Positions 17,419 through 25,358 are shown, numbered from the stretch's first letter. The stretch is DNA of 27,815 nt from Paraktedonobacter sp034438135 (GCA_034438135.1 DAOTTL010000304.1:1-27815), one strand, 5' to 3'. The notes: generated by a model from the sequence alone, not told the origin. Numbers and translations: made by a program.

Positions 17419-19134
17419 TTATGCCCTCACTCCCATCGATTCCGTTCCAGCGTAGGGTGGATGGAGACGCTGAACAGTAAAATCGTCCGAAAGATCCCGG
17501 AAAATGCCCATCTGGCGCAAACGTTGAAGCATCGCTCGCAGATTTTCGCGGGCCGCAGCATTATATTCTGAACCCGTAAAAGAGTCTGGAGGACGATCGA
17601 TCAGAATGCCAAAGCGTTCTTCGAGAAAGCGCAAGAAGTCCTGCAAGCGGATAGGCTGGACCTGCTCTGGATGCTCCGCGTCTATTACCTGTTCCTGCCC
17701 CACCCGAACCGCGGCTAACTGGACAAGAACGGCCAGCACATCATTTGTAGGTGCGTAGCGCCACGAGCGCCGATTAAGAGTGGTTCCGCGCAAAACTCCC
17801 TGCGGCTTCTTCAGTCCCCCCACGCTCCAATACCAATTCATAAAATGTGCCAGGGCCTCCTTTTCCTGAGCATCGATCAGGAGATGGACCACACGATCAA
17901 GGTCATCCTCGACATTTTCAAGCAGGGTATCTAACCAGTTTAAGGCATCAGGATTATTTTCTTCACCCTCATTGGTATTCAGTTGTCGAATCTCATCCTC
18001 ATCGAGCCGTGCAGAGGCCGCGATGTCCCGTCCAATGGCAGGATCATTGCGCAAATTCAGCAATCCCTGCAAATATTGCGCACCGGTACATGTGGGTGGA
18101 AGAAATTGTTCGATACGCGCACGCGCACGGCTATTGCGGCGAAGTTTTTCCACATAGAGATCGATCTGACGCAATAACAGATTGGACTCTAAAAATCGCT
18201 GGTACGTTTCTATATCTCGTTGCACGCAATCTCTGGCCATCTCATAGTTATAGCTGCTGGCGGCATCGGTAAAATCCAGGTAGAGTTGGGGACGAGAACT
18301 CCGCATCTGAGATTGCATGGCCACGGGCAGACTGCTTGGATGCTGCACTAACTCAGTGACCGAGTGAACCAGCTTCATAGTATAGTTGAAAAGCTCAAAG
18401 TTAATGAGGATTAGCAGATGATGAGTAAAAGCCTGAACGGGCATCGTGTGATGATAGACAAAAAGATAGTGGATCAGGTCTTTGGCAAATGCCTCCGTCA
18501 GTGCGGGACAGGGAGAGAGAAAATCCCTTTCCCGACTGATGCCTGGATGCGTATTCTCAAAGCCATCCAGAAACGCAATCGAGAGCCGGGTCAAAGTGTC
18601 CAGTTCGGTCTGTCCATCATACTTTCCGCCTAACTCGGGGAGACGTTCTATCTCTACCCCACGACCAAAAACCGCCTTCACAAATGTTCGCAATCTATCA
18701 TCATTTCCAAGGTTTTCACGCAAGATCTGATAAATAAAGGTATCCACTCCACGCTGAATGCTTGCTACTGGAAAGCCAGGCTTGTGTGCCAGAAGGGTAT
18801 AGGGAGTAATAGAGGTAATCTGCTCATCAACGCGCGAGTGTCCTACGCCACCGGTTGTGATCAAAGCAGTGCGCACAAAGCGCTCCAGAACCTTGCGTCC
18901 CTCAGCATCATGAAAATTTTCCAGCGCCGGATGTCGGGCCAACGCATCGATAAACTTCTGAATATCTTTTGGATCATTGGCGCGTCTGGCTTTACCTCGT
19001 CCCTGAGCCAGAATGGTAAAGAAGAGTGATGGCAAAAACTGATCGATATCAAAGCCATTCATTTCGATTGTACAGATACGAGGGAATTTGACCCCGACAA
19101 CGCTCTTCGGTAGTTTCATCTTCATAAGACTCAC
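17419..19134 (-). CDS. Middle protein of the operon, MAD7/DptG position, unknown function
   Basis: 571 aa, no domain recognised. The protein looks soluble and helical; there is no signal peptide, no convincing membrane segment and no Walker or nuclease motif. Charged helix-forming stretches run through the middle (MARDCVQRDIETYQRFLESN; DEDEIRQLNTNEGEENNPDA). The C-terminal half contains WRYAPTNDVLAVLVQLAAVR and RLQDFLRFLEERFGI, then a possible wHTH-like end (LRAMLQRLRQMGIFRDLSDD). GTG start at 19134 with AGGGGG immediately before it; ATG 19125 is an alternative. The 9-nt and 3-nt gaps to its neighbours mean obligate co-expression. By position it corresponds to DptG in DptFGH and MAD7 in MADS, probably an adaptor between the kinase/ATPase and the translocase. 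Confidence 0.7.
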   Translation of the reverse strand: MSLMKMKLPKSVVGVKFPRICTIEMNGFDIDQFLPSLFFTILAQGRGKARRANDPKDIQKFIDALARHPALENFHDAEGRKVLERFVRTALITTGGVGHSRVDEQITSITPYTLLAHKPGFPVASIQRGVDTFIYQILRENLGNDDRLRTFVKAVFGRGVEIERLPELGGKYDGQTELDTLTRLSIAFLDGFENTHPGISRERDFLSPCPALTEAFAKDLIHYLFVYHHTMPVQAFTHHLLILINFELFNYTMKLVHSVTELVQHPSSLPVAMQSQMRSSRPQLYLDFTDAASSYNYEMARDCVQRDIETYQRFLESNLLLRQIDLYVEKLRRNSRARARIEQFLPPTCTGAQYLQGLLNLRNDPAIGRDIAASARLDEDEIRQLNTNEGEENNPDALNWLDTLLENVEDDLDRVVHLLIDAQEKEALAHFMNWYWSVGGLKKPQGVLRGTTLNRRSWRYAPTNDVLAVLVQLAAVRVGQEQVIDAEHPEQVQPIRLQDFLRFLEERFGILIDRPPDSFTGSEYNAAARENLRAMLQRLRQMGIFRDLSDDFTVQRLHPPYAGTESMGVRA

Positions 19135-19143
19135 GATCCCCCT

Positions 19144-22100
19144 TTATAATGTGCGCGTCCGTACCACTTTGCCTGCATGCTGTGTAATCAGATGAACGCG
19201 TTGCTGACTCTCGATCAGAACCAGGTCACGCGTTTCATGTAAGAGCAATACATCCTTAAACAGGCGAAGATCTTCTAAAAGTGGTCGAAACTCTGGTGCC
19301 GTTGGCTGTAAACCATTTGCCATTTTCAGCAGTAGTTCAAAGACATCAAGGTTGATTTCCAGAGAAGGCGTGCCAGAGACATGCTGGAAGACCACTCTTT
19401 CTGGCAAACTCTCGATCATAGAGGTCGCAGGCGGATGGGTGACGCTCAATTCAAATTCGGCCAGTGGAAGCTGTTTCAAAATCACCAGTTGTTGTTCCTC
19501 TGAGAACGTCACCTTGACACTTAACATCCCCTCCGGCACTTTTTCCATGATGCTATCGGAGCGCAGAATACCCAGAGCCAGATTTTCGCGCAACATCCGC
19601 CTCTCTTCCTCATTCAGCATGCCAGCTAATAACTTCATATAATACCTAAAATATTGATAGGGCAATAAGTTCAGCCAGTGTACTCTGGGAAGCAGAGTCA
19701 TACTTTGCTCAGCGGGAACAGGTTTCTCGATATCGAAATATGCACGCCTCTTAAAAGCAGCAATCCACTCGACTTCATTTTTGAAGCGCTGAGGTGACAG
19801 ATCTTGCTCATCGGCAAAGAGTTGGCGACGATAGAAAGCATCCTGCTCCATTTGATGGAAATGGAGAAAACGGTCCAGGTGAGGCTGCGGAAAACGAGCG
19901 GGGTCCAGCGGTCCCAAATCGGTCAGAGCCTCATCGCTCTGGTCGAATGGTGCAAAGGTTGATTGCCAGTAGGACATATGAATAAGTGACGCGCCAGCAT
20001 CCCCGCGGCGCCTGACTTCATGGATCTGTTCACAGTTTTTATTGGCAGTGATGATGTACGCGAGCGCTGAACGGAGATCGCGCATCGTCATATGACGTTG
20101 ACGGCGCAGGTGAGAGAGTAAAAAGAGATACTCCAGTCTTTGAACCACGCGAGGCTCGCGCAGAGCCAGAGCGTTGTTGCGCAAAGGACAGATCGTTTGC
20201 GCGACACACTTCTCGCAGACGCTCCACTGATCCTCTTCGATCAAACGTTGTACAACTTTGCGAAAAACCGAGGTATGCTGTGTTTCTGGCAGGTGGACAA
20301 ACGAGCGTTTCTTAAGATCAACCACCCAGACATAGCGTTTCTCAATGTATTCCTCATCCCTGGCAAGCTCCAGTTGTTGGGCCAGCCAGGGAAAACGAGC
20401 CGAGTGACGTTGAAAATAGTCAGCCAGTCGGCCATCATTAATCGCAACCAGGACGGTCAAATGTTCACCAGGCTCCTGTGAACCCTCCAGGCCGCTGAGC
20501 TTCTGGGCAAGTTGTTGATCGGCATTCAGTTCACCCAGAGCCTCCGAGGCATCGTAGCAGCTGCGATAGATATGTCCCTGCCACTCCCACTCCCAACCAC
20601 TGGCATCATCGCGCAGACGATGAGCGTTCAGTTCTTGTAAAGCCTGCCGCACTTTCTCCAGAAAAGCTGTCTTGCCATCCCCTGGATTCCCACAGAGGAA
20701 AATCGCACGCGGCCTCTTACGAAAGAGTGCAGGGAGCAAACGTTCATCCAGAGCGGTGAGTACATACGTTTTCTGTACAAAAGCAGAATCCAGACCCCGG
20801 TTATTCTTATTGCCAATTTCGCTATTGCGATAAAGACTGCGAATATCATCCACCCAGGCATTTTGCAGTTCCTGCAACTCTCCCACGCTCTCAGGCTCCG
20901 CTGTCAGGTAAGCGTTTTGCAGCTCCTGGCGCATCTGTTCAATAGAGATCGGACGTAATGCAGGATCGTTCGCTACCGCTTTTAAGAGAACTTCAGCTAT
21001 GCGTCGAAGCTTTAACTCAGTAATATTCTCCATTGAAGTCGGATGGCGTTCTGCACCATGCAATTGAAATGGCATAAACCCGAAGAGTGCCTTGAAAAGA
21101 ACAATGCCCAATGCATAGCGATCACATGAAACAGGAAATGGAGCTGTAGAGAGATTTGAAAACGTTTCCGGCGGCAGATAGAGCGGTGTACCAGCGGTCT
21201 GACTGCGCATCCCCTGGCGCAACGCAAAACCAAAATCGATCAATATCGGAATATTTTCTGTATCGTGCAAAATGATATTTGCTGGCTTGATATCTCTGTG
21301 CAATAGCTGGCTCTGCTCAAGAACTTCAACTGCGTTCAGCAGATCCTGAGCGAAGGACCACCAGCGCTCCAGAGGCCAGGGAAATTCACTCTCAACCTGT
21401 TGCAGCGTTGGACCTGGAATGAACTCCATCTTGAGATGCACATCATTCTGGGGTCCATAAATATCGTAACATCTGGGCAAATACTTACTATGAATGTTAC
21501 GCATCGTCTCGAATTCAGTTGCTGCCTGTGGAACTACCTCGGCGGGACTCATATATTGTTTCAGGGCAAACGGACCAAGTGACTCGAAATCGGTATCGCT
21601 GGCAAGATAGGTACAGGCAGTCGTTCCTCGTCCAAGCAAACGGCGCACTTTGTAACGTCGGTCAAATATCTTGCCCTCTACGGCATCGCCCTGAACCTCT
21701 GCTTGCAGACGACGTGCCAGCTCATTAAGACGAGTAGAGACCTCGTATGCCGAAAGCGACGGGACGTCTCGTGTGGGAAGCACAGCCTTTTGAAAAAGTC
21801 CAGCGAGTTCACTGGCCTGCTCAGCAGAGAGAAAAGTAGTCCAGCGCTGCTGTTGAGGAAAAAAGATATCGCTTTCTACATTCGCGCGTATAGCCGAGAG
21901 TGATACACCAGATAAGCGCTCCAGTAGCACCAGAGCCAGACTAAAAGTATCTGTCACGGCAGTAGCGTTCCCGTAGCCAATGGCCAGATCTATATTAGCA
22001 TACGGATCTTCCAGCGAGAGAGCATCCAGCGATTTAGCAATAGACAATTCACCGATGCGAGCAGCATAAAAATTAGTAAAGACGACCTTGAGGGAAGATT

Positions 22101-23073
22101 GAACATAGATTGAGCCAGGTCCAATAGCTCGATGCAAAACTCCCTGGGCATGAATCTGATCAAGAGTAGAGAAGCAAGTAGCCGTCAGGAAAAGTTCCTG
22201 CACGAATTCTTCACGAGTTTCAGGAAGAGGATAGATACTGAGAGGCTTACCACGAGGGGGCAGAATAGGCAGCACAAGAAAATCCTCATTCCACCGAAAA
22301 GGAAGATTGACCGTAGGAACAAAACCAGTCGAACTCAGTTTTTGTAAAGCATGAGACTCATGCATATAGAAATCGTAGAGGACATCGGCGTATAGTGGAT
22401 CTCTCGTAAGATCGTAGACCATCAAGTGAATGGCCTTATCTTGCCCACCTCCCAACTTGCCATGAAAGAGCCGCACACCAGGACGAAGCGTCATAGCGTC
22501 CTCGATCAACACGGTATTGATACGTGCAGGAACCTCTGGCCGAGGCGATAAATCGACCAGGGCTTTTTGAATAAACTGACTCATTTTGCCAACAAGTGGA
22601 GTTCCATCCTGCTTATCAAGTGCTTGTAAACGCTCACAGACATTGCTGAGTAGGTAAATACCTTTGGCCGCACGCGAGTCGTGAATCTGCGGAATATGTG
22701 TAAGGCCTGAAAGCAGAACACCCCCGCGCACAAAATATCCCTCGGACTGTAGCGGCAGCACTTTCCAACCGATATGACTGGCCAGTATTTTCGCAGTAAA
22801 ATCGGCCTTATTGAGTGGACTGGCCTGAGAGGACCCATCGTTTCTTACCCAGACCTGATCATTTCCATGGATTTTCCCTTGCCATGATTTCTCATCCAGC
22901 AGAAAAACCCAGCGTGACCCAATGATGATAAAATCTATCTCATATGAACGATCACCTTTAGGCAAGACCTTGTTGCAGATGACCACCCAATCATCTGGAA
23001 GTTGCACGAGTACCTGAGCCGCCTTTCTCTCCCCCTCCGTTGCAAATGGTCCAGCCGCTAGTAGTCGAGCCAT
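19144..23073 (-). CDS. NERD-pseudokinase-kinase-ATPase fusion (MAD6/PglW/DptF-like)
   Basis: 1309 aa from ATG 23073, which has GAGGGAGAG six nt upstream; the frame is open to 23133 without a good SD. A NERD (nuclease-related) domain fills about residues 10-125, with D47, D60 and K62 (EIDFIII...LLDEK) at PD-(D/E)XK positions. Residues about 200-455 are kinase-like but lack the catalytic Asp (HRA at 314-316) and DFG, so probably a pseudokinase. Residues 473-720 are an intact Ser/Thr kinase: GRG 481-483, K505, HRD 592-594, N599, DFG 613-615, PPE 634-636. Residues 750-1309 form a P-loop ATPase with GNPGDGKT at 795-802, AINDGRLADYF at 878-888 and Cys953/956/962, recalling DptF. NERD plus kinase is the layout of PglW in BREX/Pgl and, as I recall, MAD6. 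Likely the sensing and switching subunit of a defence complex; no transmembrane segment. Confidence 0.85.
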   Translation of the reverse strand: MARLLAAGPFATEGERKAAQVLVQLPDDWVVICNKVLPKGDRSYEIDFIIIGSRWVFLLDEKSWQGKIHGNDQVWVRNDGSSQASPLNKADFTAKILASHIGWKVLPLQSEGYFVRGGVLLSGLTHIPQIHDSRAAKGIYLLSNVCERLQALDKQDGTPLVGKMSQFIQKALVDLSPRPEVPARINTVLIEDAMTLRPGVRLFHGKLGGGQDKAIHLMVYDLTRDPLYADVLYDFYMHESHALQKLSSTGFVPTVNLPFRWNEDFLVLPILPPRGKPLSIYPLPETREEFVQELFLTATCFSTLDQIHAQGVLHRAIGPGSIYVQSSLKVVFTNFYAARIGELSIAKSLDALSLEDPYANIDLAIGYGNATAVTDTFSLALVLLERLSGVSLSAIRANVESDIFFPQQQRWTTFLSAEQASELAGLFQKAVLPTRDVPSLSAYEVSTRLNELARRLQAEVQGDAVEGKIFDRRYKVRRLLGRGTTACTYLASDTDFESLGPFALKQYMSPAEVVPQAATEFETMRNIHSKYLPRCYDIYGPQNDVHLKMEFIPGPTLQQVESEFPWPLERWWSFAQDLLNAVEVLEQSQLLHRDIKPANIILHDTENIPILIDFGFALRQGMRSQTAGTPLYLPPETFSNLSTAPFPVSCDRYALGIVLFKALFGFMPFQLHGAERHPTSMENITELKLRRIAEVLLKAVANDPALRPISIEQMRQELQNAYLTAEPESVGELQELQNAWVDDIRSLYRNSEIGNKNNRGLDSAFVQKTYVLTALDERLLPALFRKRPRAIFLCGNPGDGKTAFLEKVRQALQELNAHRLRDDASGWEWEWQGHIYRSCYDASEALGELNADQQLAQKLSGLEGSQEPGEHLTVLVAINDGRLADYFQRHSARFPWLAQQLELARDEEYIEKRYVWVVDLKKRSFVHLPETQHTSVFRKVVQRLIEEDQWSVCEKCVAQTICPLRNNALALREPRVVQRLEYLFLLSHLRRQRHMTMRDLRSALAYIITANKNCEQIHEVRRRGDAGASLIHMSYWQSTFAPFDQSDEALTDLGPLDPARFPQPHLDRFLHFHQMEQDAFYRRQLFADEQDLSPQRFKNEVEWIAAFKRRAYFDIEKPVPAEQSMTLLPRVHWLNLLPYQYFRYYMKLLAGMLNEEERRMLRENLALGILRSDSIMEKVPEGMLSVKVTFSEEQQLVILKQLPLAEFELSVTHPPATSMIESLPERVVFQHVSGTPSLEINLDVFELLLKMANGLQPTAPEFRPLLEDLRLFKDVLLLHETRDLVLIESQQRVHLITQHAGKVVRTRTL

Positions 23074-23100
23074 GTAATCTCTCCCTCTGAACGCCAGCGT

Positions 23101-23232
23101 TCGCAAAAGTTGCTTCTTTCCCCGCCCACCCACCCTTTTTGGCTGGACGGTGGCAACGCGAACGCGCTGCTACCATCCATCTTGTTCTCCTGAGGAGGGG
23201 CCTGGCAACCGCTGAACCGCAACTTTTGCGAA
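23101..23232. repeat. Segment bounded by a 14-bp perfect inverted repeat in the kinase-gene leader
   Basis: TTCGCAAAAGTTGC (23101-23114) and GCAACTTTTGCGAA (23219-23232) are perfect inverted repeats with 104 bp between them. They end 28 nt before the kinase-gene ATG, so in the mRNA leader they could form a long-range stem. Inside are the palindrome CTCCTGAGGAG and, on the minus strand, a GGTTGCCAGGCCCCTCCTC block resembling the TTGCAACGCCCCTCCTC unit of the element at 23476-23753. It may be a diverged mobile repeat, an operator pair or a leader structure. Confidence 0.65.
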
Positions 23233-23368
23233 GCTCTGCCTCTTAACATAGAAGCGATTGCGACTTTTAGAGAATAGGGTTACTATAAATGAAGATAGAC
23301 CCCGGTGAGAAACCCGTTTTTCTTCTTATATTTCTTTCACAGGTAGATATATAGAAATTTTTGACATT

Positions 23369-23374
23369 ATTATA
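23369..23374 (-). promoter_or_regulatory. Possible -10 box for the kinase operon
   Basis: On the minus strand TATAAT occurs here inside an AT-rich stretch, about 295 nt upstream of the kinase-gene ATG. No good -35 hexamer stands 16-18 nt further upstream. It is the best single match in the region, nothing more. Confidence 0.25.
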
Positions 23375-23539
23375 CAGGATGAAGCTATTTTTGATTGAAG
23401 GCTACTATAGCATATGCGATTATTTCTTGCAAGGTGTCGATTCCTTAACCTCAGAGTTTCTTGAAAATTTCTGGTTATGCCTACTTATGAGTCATCCTTG
23501 ATTTTTCTGGGACTTGCAACGCCCCTCCTCCCCTCCGAA

Positions 23540-23603
23540 AAAAGAAGAAGCGAGGCAGTGTGGCGAGGCGAATGCCTCGCCACACTGCCTCGCTTCTTCT
23601 TTT
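23540..23603. repeat. Perfect 30-bp hairpin
   Basis: Arms 23540-23569 and 23574-23603 are exactly complementary around a 4-nt loop (GAAT). The arms begin AAAAGAAGAAG and end CTTCTTCTTTT, so the flanks resemble a bidirectional terminator, although the site lies between divergent genes. Confidence 0.85.
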
Positions 23604-23661
23604 GAATCATCCCTATCCCTCACTTTTCTGCGGCTTGCATAGCCGCTCCTCCCCCGAGAAA

Positions 23662-23722
23662 AGGGAGAAATGGCTGAGTTTGCAAGCCGCGAAGCTGCTT
23701 GCAAACTCAGCCATTTCTCCCT
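23662..23722. repeat. Perfect 26-bp hairpin
   Basis: Arms 23662-23687 and 23697-23722 are exactly complementary around a 9-nt loop. One arm carries GAGAAATGGCTGAGTTTGCAAG, the block present as a single copy at 11.27 kb. This hairpin therefore arose by inverted duplication of that block or was lost in the other copy. Confidence 0.85.
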
Positions 23723-23876
23723 GAAAATCTGGCGGCTGTGCCGCCAGAAAGAGCCTTTGCTCTTTTTGCAAGAGGCAAATTAAAGCACCCTCTTGACAGC
23801 ATTCCTGCTGGTATTTTATGTTTAACACTCAAGTTAAGAATGGTCGCGCAGCGACGTTTGAGGAAAAGGAAGAACT

Positions 23877-24299
23877 ATGCCAGACATTGCCAAAGAACTC
23901 ACCATTGCAACAGATCCAGGAAGAGTCTTCGATGCCCTCACTCAGCAGGACGACATAGCTCTCTGGTGGACCGACGATCTGAGTGTCAAACCAGAGGTGG
24001 GCTCTCTTGCTGAATTTCGCTTCAGGCAGGGAACGTTTATCCTGCAATTTGAGGTAGCCGAACTGGACGCTGGAGAGAAAGTTTATTGGATTCTGAGGCA
24101 AGCCCCTGAACCCTGGCCGGGGACCAGCGTTACCTGGCAACTTACGCCGGTCCAGAACGGGACAAAGTTGTTCTTCACTCATGATGGGTTTACTCAGCCT
24201 CATGAAGAGATCAACAGGACCTGGGACTATTTTCTGGCCAGCCTGAAATCCTATCTGGAGACGGGAAAAGGTACTCCCAACCTCCCGGTAGCCGCTTAA
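23877..24299 (+). CDS. SRPBCC-fold protein, AHSA1 family
   Basis: 140-aa START/AHSA1-like (activator of Hsp90 ATPase homologue) domain spanning the whole protein, forming a single hydrophobic-pocket fold. Typical features are the opening IAKELTIATDPGRVFDALTQ, the WWTDDLSVKPEVGSLAEFRF segment, and the C-terminal helix EEINRTWDYFLASLKSYLET. Family members bind small hydrophobic ligands; the bacterial stand-alone ones mostly have no assigned role. GGAAAAGGAAG precedes the ATG. Its convergent neighbour is an alpha/beta hydrolase; a hairpin lies between. No link to the defence-like operon beyond adjacency. Confidence 0.85.
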   Translation: MPDIAKELTIATDPGRVFDALTQQDDIALWWTDDLSVKPEVGSLAEFRFRQGTFILQFEVAELDAGEKVYWILRQAPEPWPGTSVTWQLTPVQNGTKLFFTHDGFTQPHEEINRTWDYFLASLKSYLETGKGTPNLPVAA

Positions 24300-24326
24300 C
24301 GAAGGGTCGCATGGCAAAAAGCTAAG

Positions 24327-24385
24327 CCCAACCTAGGACGCTGTCCGCTCACAACCCAGGTGAGCAGACAGCGTCCTAGGTTGGG
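24327..24385. terminator. Hairpin between convergent genes
   Basis: Stem of 19 + 6 bp (CCCAACCTAGGACGCTGTC, mismatch, GCTCAC) with a 7-nt loop; arms 24327-24352 and 24360-24385. An outer AAAAAGCT (24316-24323) / AGCTTTTT (24402-24409) pair can extend it. Located between the SRPBCC and hydrolase stop codons, so a shared bidirectional terminator is likely. Confidence 0.65.
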
Positions 24386-24423
24386 TATTGGAGTTTGCCA
24401 GAGCTTTTTAAGCCAGCAGTTTT

Positions 24424-25218
24424 TCAACCAATGAAGAATTCCTGCAAGGCAGGGGCGAGAATGTTGTCAGCCGGACGGTGCTCTTGACCTGGCAAGCGCC
24501 GATGCTGTGCATGGGGGAGAATACGAACAAGCTCTTGCGAACCAGTGTGCATAAACATAGGGCTTATTTCTCCATCCATCACAAGCGTGGGAATGGTAAC
24601 GGACGCCCACTTTCTGAGTGGGAATGGATCGCCATGCATGGCGTCATCTACAATAGTGCCATCGTAAACGAGTGTGTGCGCTATTTTCTCTAATTCCGGC
24701 CACACGGGCGATTGCTGCATCTGGACAACCGTTTCGCGAGGAATACCCACTCCCTCTATCATAAAGTATTCGACTGCATCGCCTCGTTGACCCAACGAGA
24801 TCAGTTCAATAATGTGTGGCAAGTAATCTTCAGGTGAAGGAGGACGACTATCGTCAATGATCAACGGGGGTTCGTACAGCGCCAGTTTTGTGACGTTGAG
24901 GGGGCGCATACGTGCGTACTCAAGAGACAGAATAGCTCCAGAGGAATGACCAAACACAAATGCAGATCCACCAGCCGCGGTGATCAGTGCGTCGATATCT
25001 TCGACCTCACGCTCGACCGCATAGGGAAGGGTGTCACCACTATCACCTCGACCACGACGGTCATAAGCAAACACCGTAAAAGATGACGCTAGAGTTGCGG
25101 CCAGCGATTCCGCGGATAAGCGAGTGGCGGTAGCACCAGCTACCAGGATGAGCACAGGTCCCTGACCAGACTGATCGAACGCAATGGGAGTGCCATCCTT
25201 GGAAATGACTTTTCTCAT
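24424..25218 (-). CDS. Alpha/beta-fold hydrolase
   Basis: A 264-aa soluble alpha/beta hydrolase. ATG 25218 was chosen because GAGGAAAC stands just upstream; the in-frame ATG at 25242 lacks an SD. Seen: the PVLILVAGAT oxyanion-side strand, YDRRGRGDSG, nucleophile elbow GHSSG with S92, an acid candidate in LVMDGE, and the C-terminal His in GQEHRPADN. The lineup resembles esterase or haloperoxidase-like family members that act on small esters; the substrate cannot be read. Divergent from the chagasin-like gene over a 214-bp spacer. Confidence 0.85.
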   Translation of the reverse strand: MRKVISKDGTPIAFDQSGQGPVLILVAGATATRLSAESLAATLASSFTVFAYDRRGRGDSGDTLPYAVEREVEDIDALITAAGGSAFVFGHSSGAILSLEYARMRPLNVTKLALYEPPLIIDDSRPPSPEDYLPHIIELISLGQRGDAVEYFMIEGVGIPRETVVQMQQSPVWPELEKIAHTLVYDGTIVDDAMHGDPFPLRKWASVTIPTLVMDGEISPMFMHTGSQELVRILPHAQHRRLPGQEHRPADNILAPALQEFFIG

Positions 25219-25358
25219 GGAGTTTCCTCTCTTATGAAACATTTGCTATTTTCTCTTTAGAAGGTAGAACCAGTGTACCACTCTGAGTAGAAAAAAACTT
25301 CTTCAATCTTGCCCTTCCCGGACACAAAGAATCTGCACCAGGAAAGGTTCATCAATCG

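Larger units (their letters stand above)
23476..23753 (-). repeat. Dispersed repeat, long copy with two perfect hairpins
   Basis: Its two ends match the short copy at 11235-11318 in inverted orientation: GGCGGC...GAGAAATGGCTGAGTTTGCAAG at one end and CAGAAAAATCAAGGATGACTCATA at the other. The interior holds two related tandem units (TTGCAACGCCCCTCCTCCCC and TTGCATAGCCGCTCCTCCCC blocks) and two long hairpins listed separately, plus a small hairpin TCTGGCGGC-TGT-GCCGCCAGA at 23728-23748. No ORF encodes a transposase; it behaves like a non-autonomous, palindrome-prone intergenic repeat. Confidence 0.75.
23074..23876. other. 803-bp palindrome-rich divergent intergenic region
   Basis: Lies between the defence-like operon (minus) and the SRPBCC gene (plus). 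From left to right: a C-rich segment bounded by a 14-bp inverted repeat (23101-23232), an AT-rich stretch (about 23260-23475) that should hold the operon promoter, then a repeat element with two long perfect hairpins (23476-23753). I see no gene in it; short frames over the hairpins are low-complexity artefacts. Confidence 0.7.

Noticed and set aside
19144..23073. Complete BREX/Pgl locus
   Set aside because: Only the NERD-kinase layout of PglW is shared; no PglX, PglZ, BrxC/PglY, BrxA or BrxB is present in the window.
23476..23753. CRISPR array
   Set aside because: The repeats are palindromic and diverged, with no regular spacer length and no cas genes.
23492..23828. Short minus-strand frames over the hairpins
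   Set aside because: They only translate the palindromic repeat (repeated EEGRCKSQK-like peptides) and have no start signal.
23829..24317. A 162-aa minus-strand frame
   Set aside because: Antisense to the SRPBCC gene, which has a clear fold and SD.
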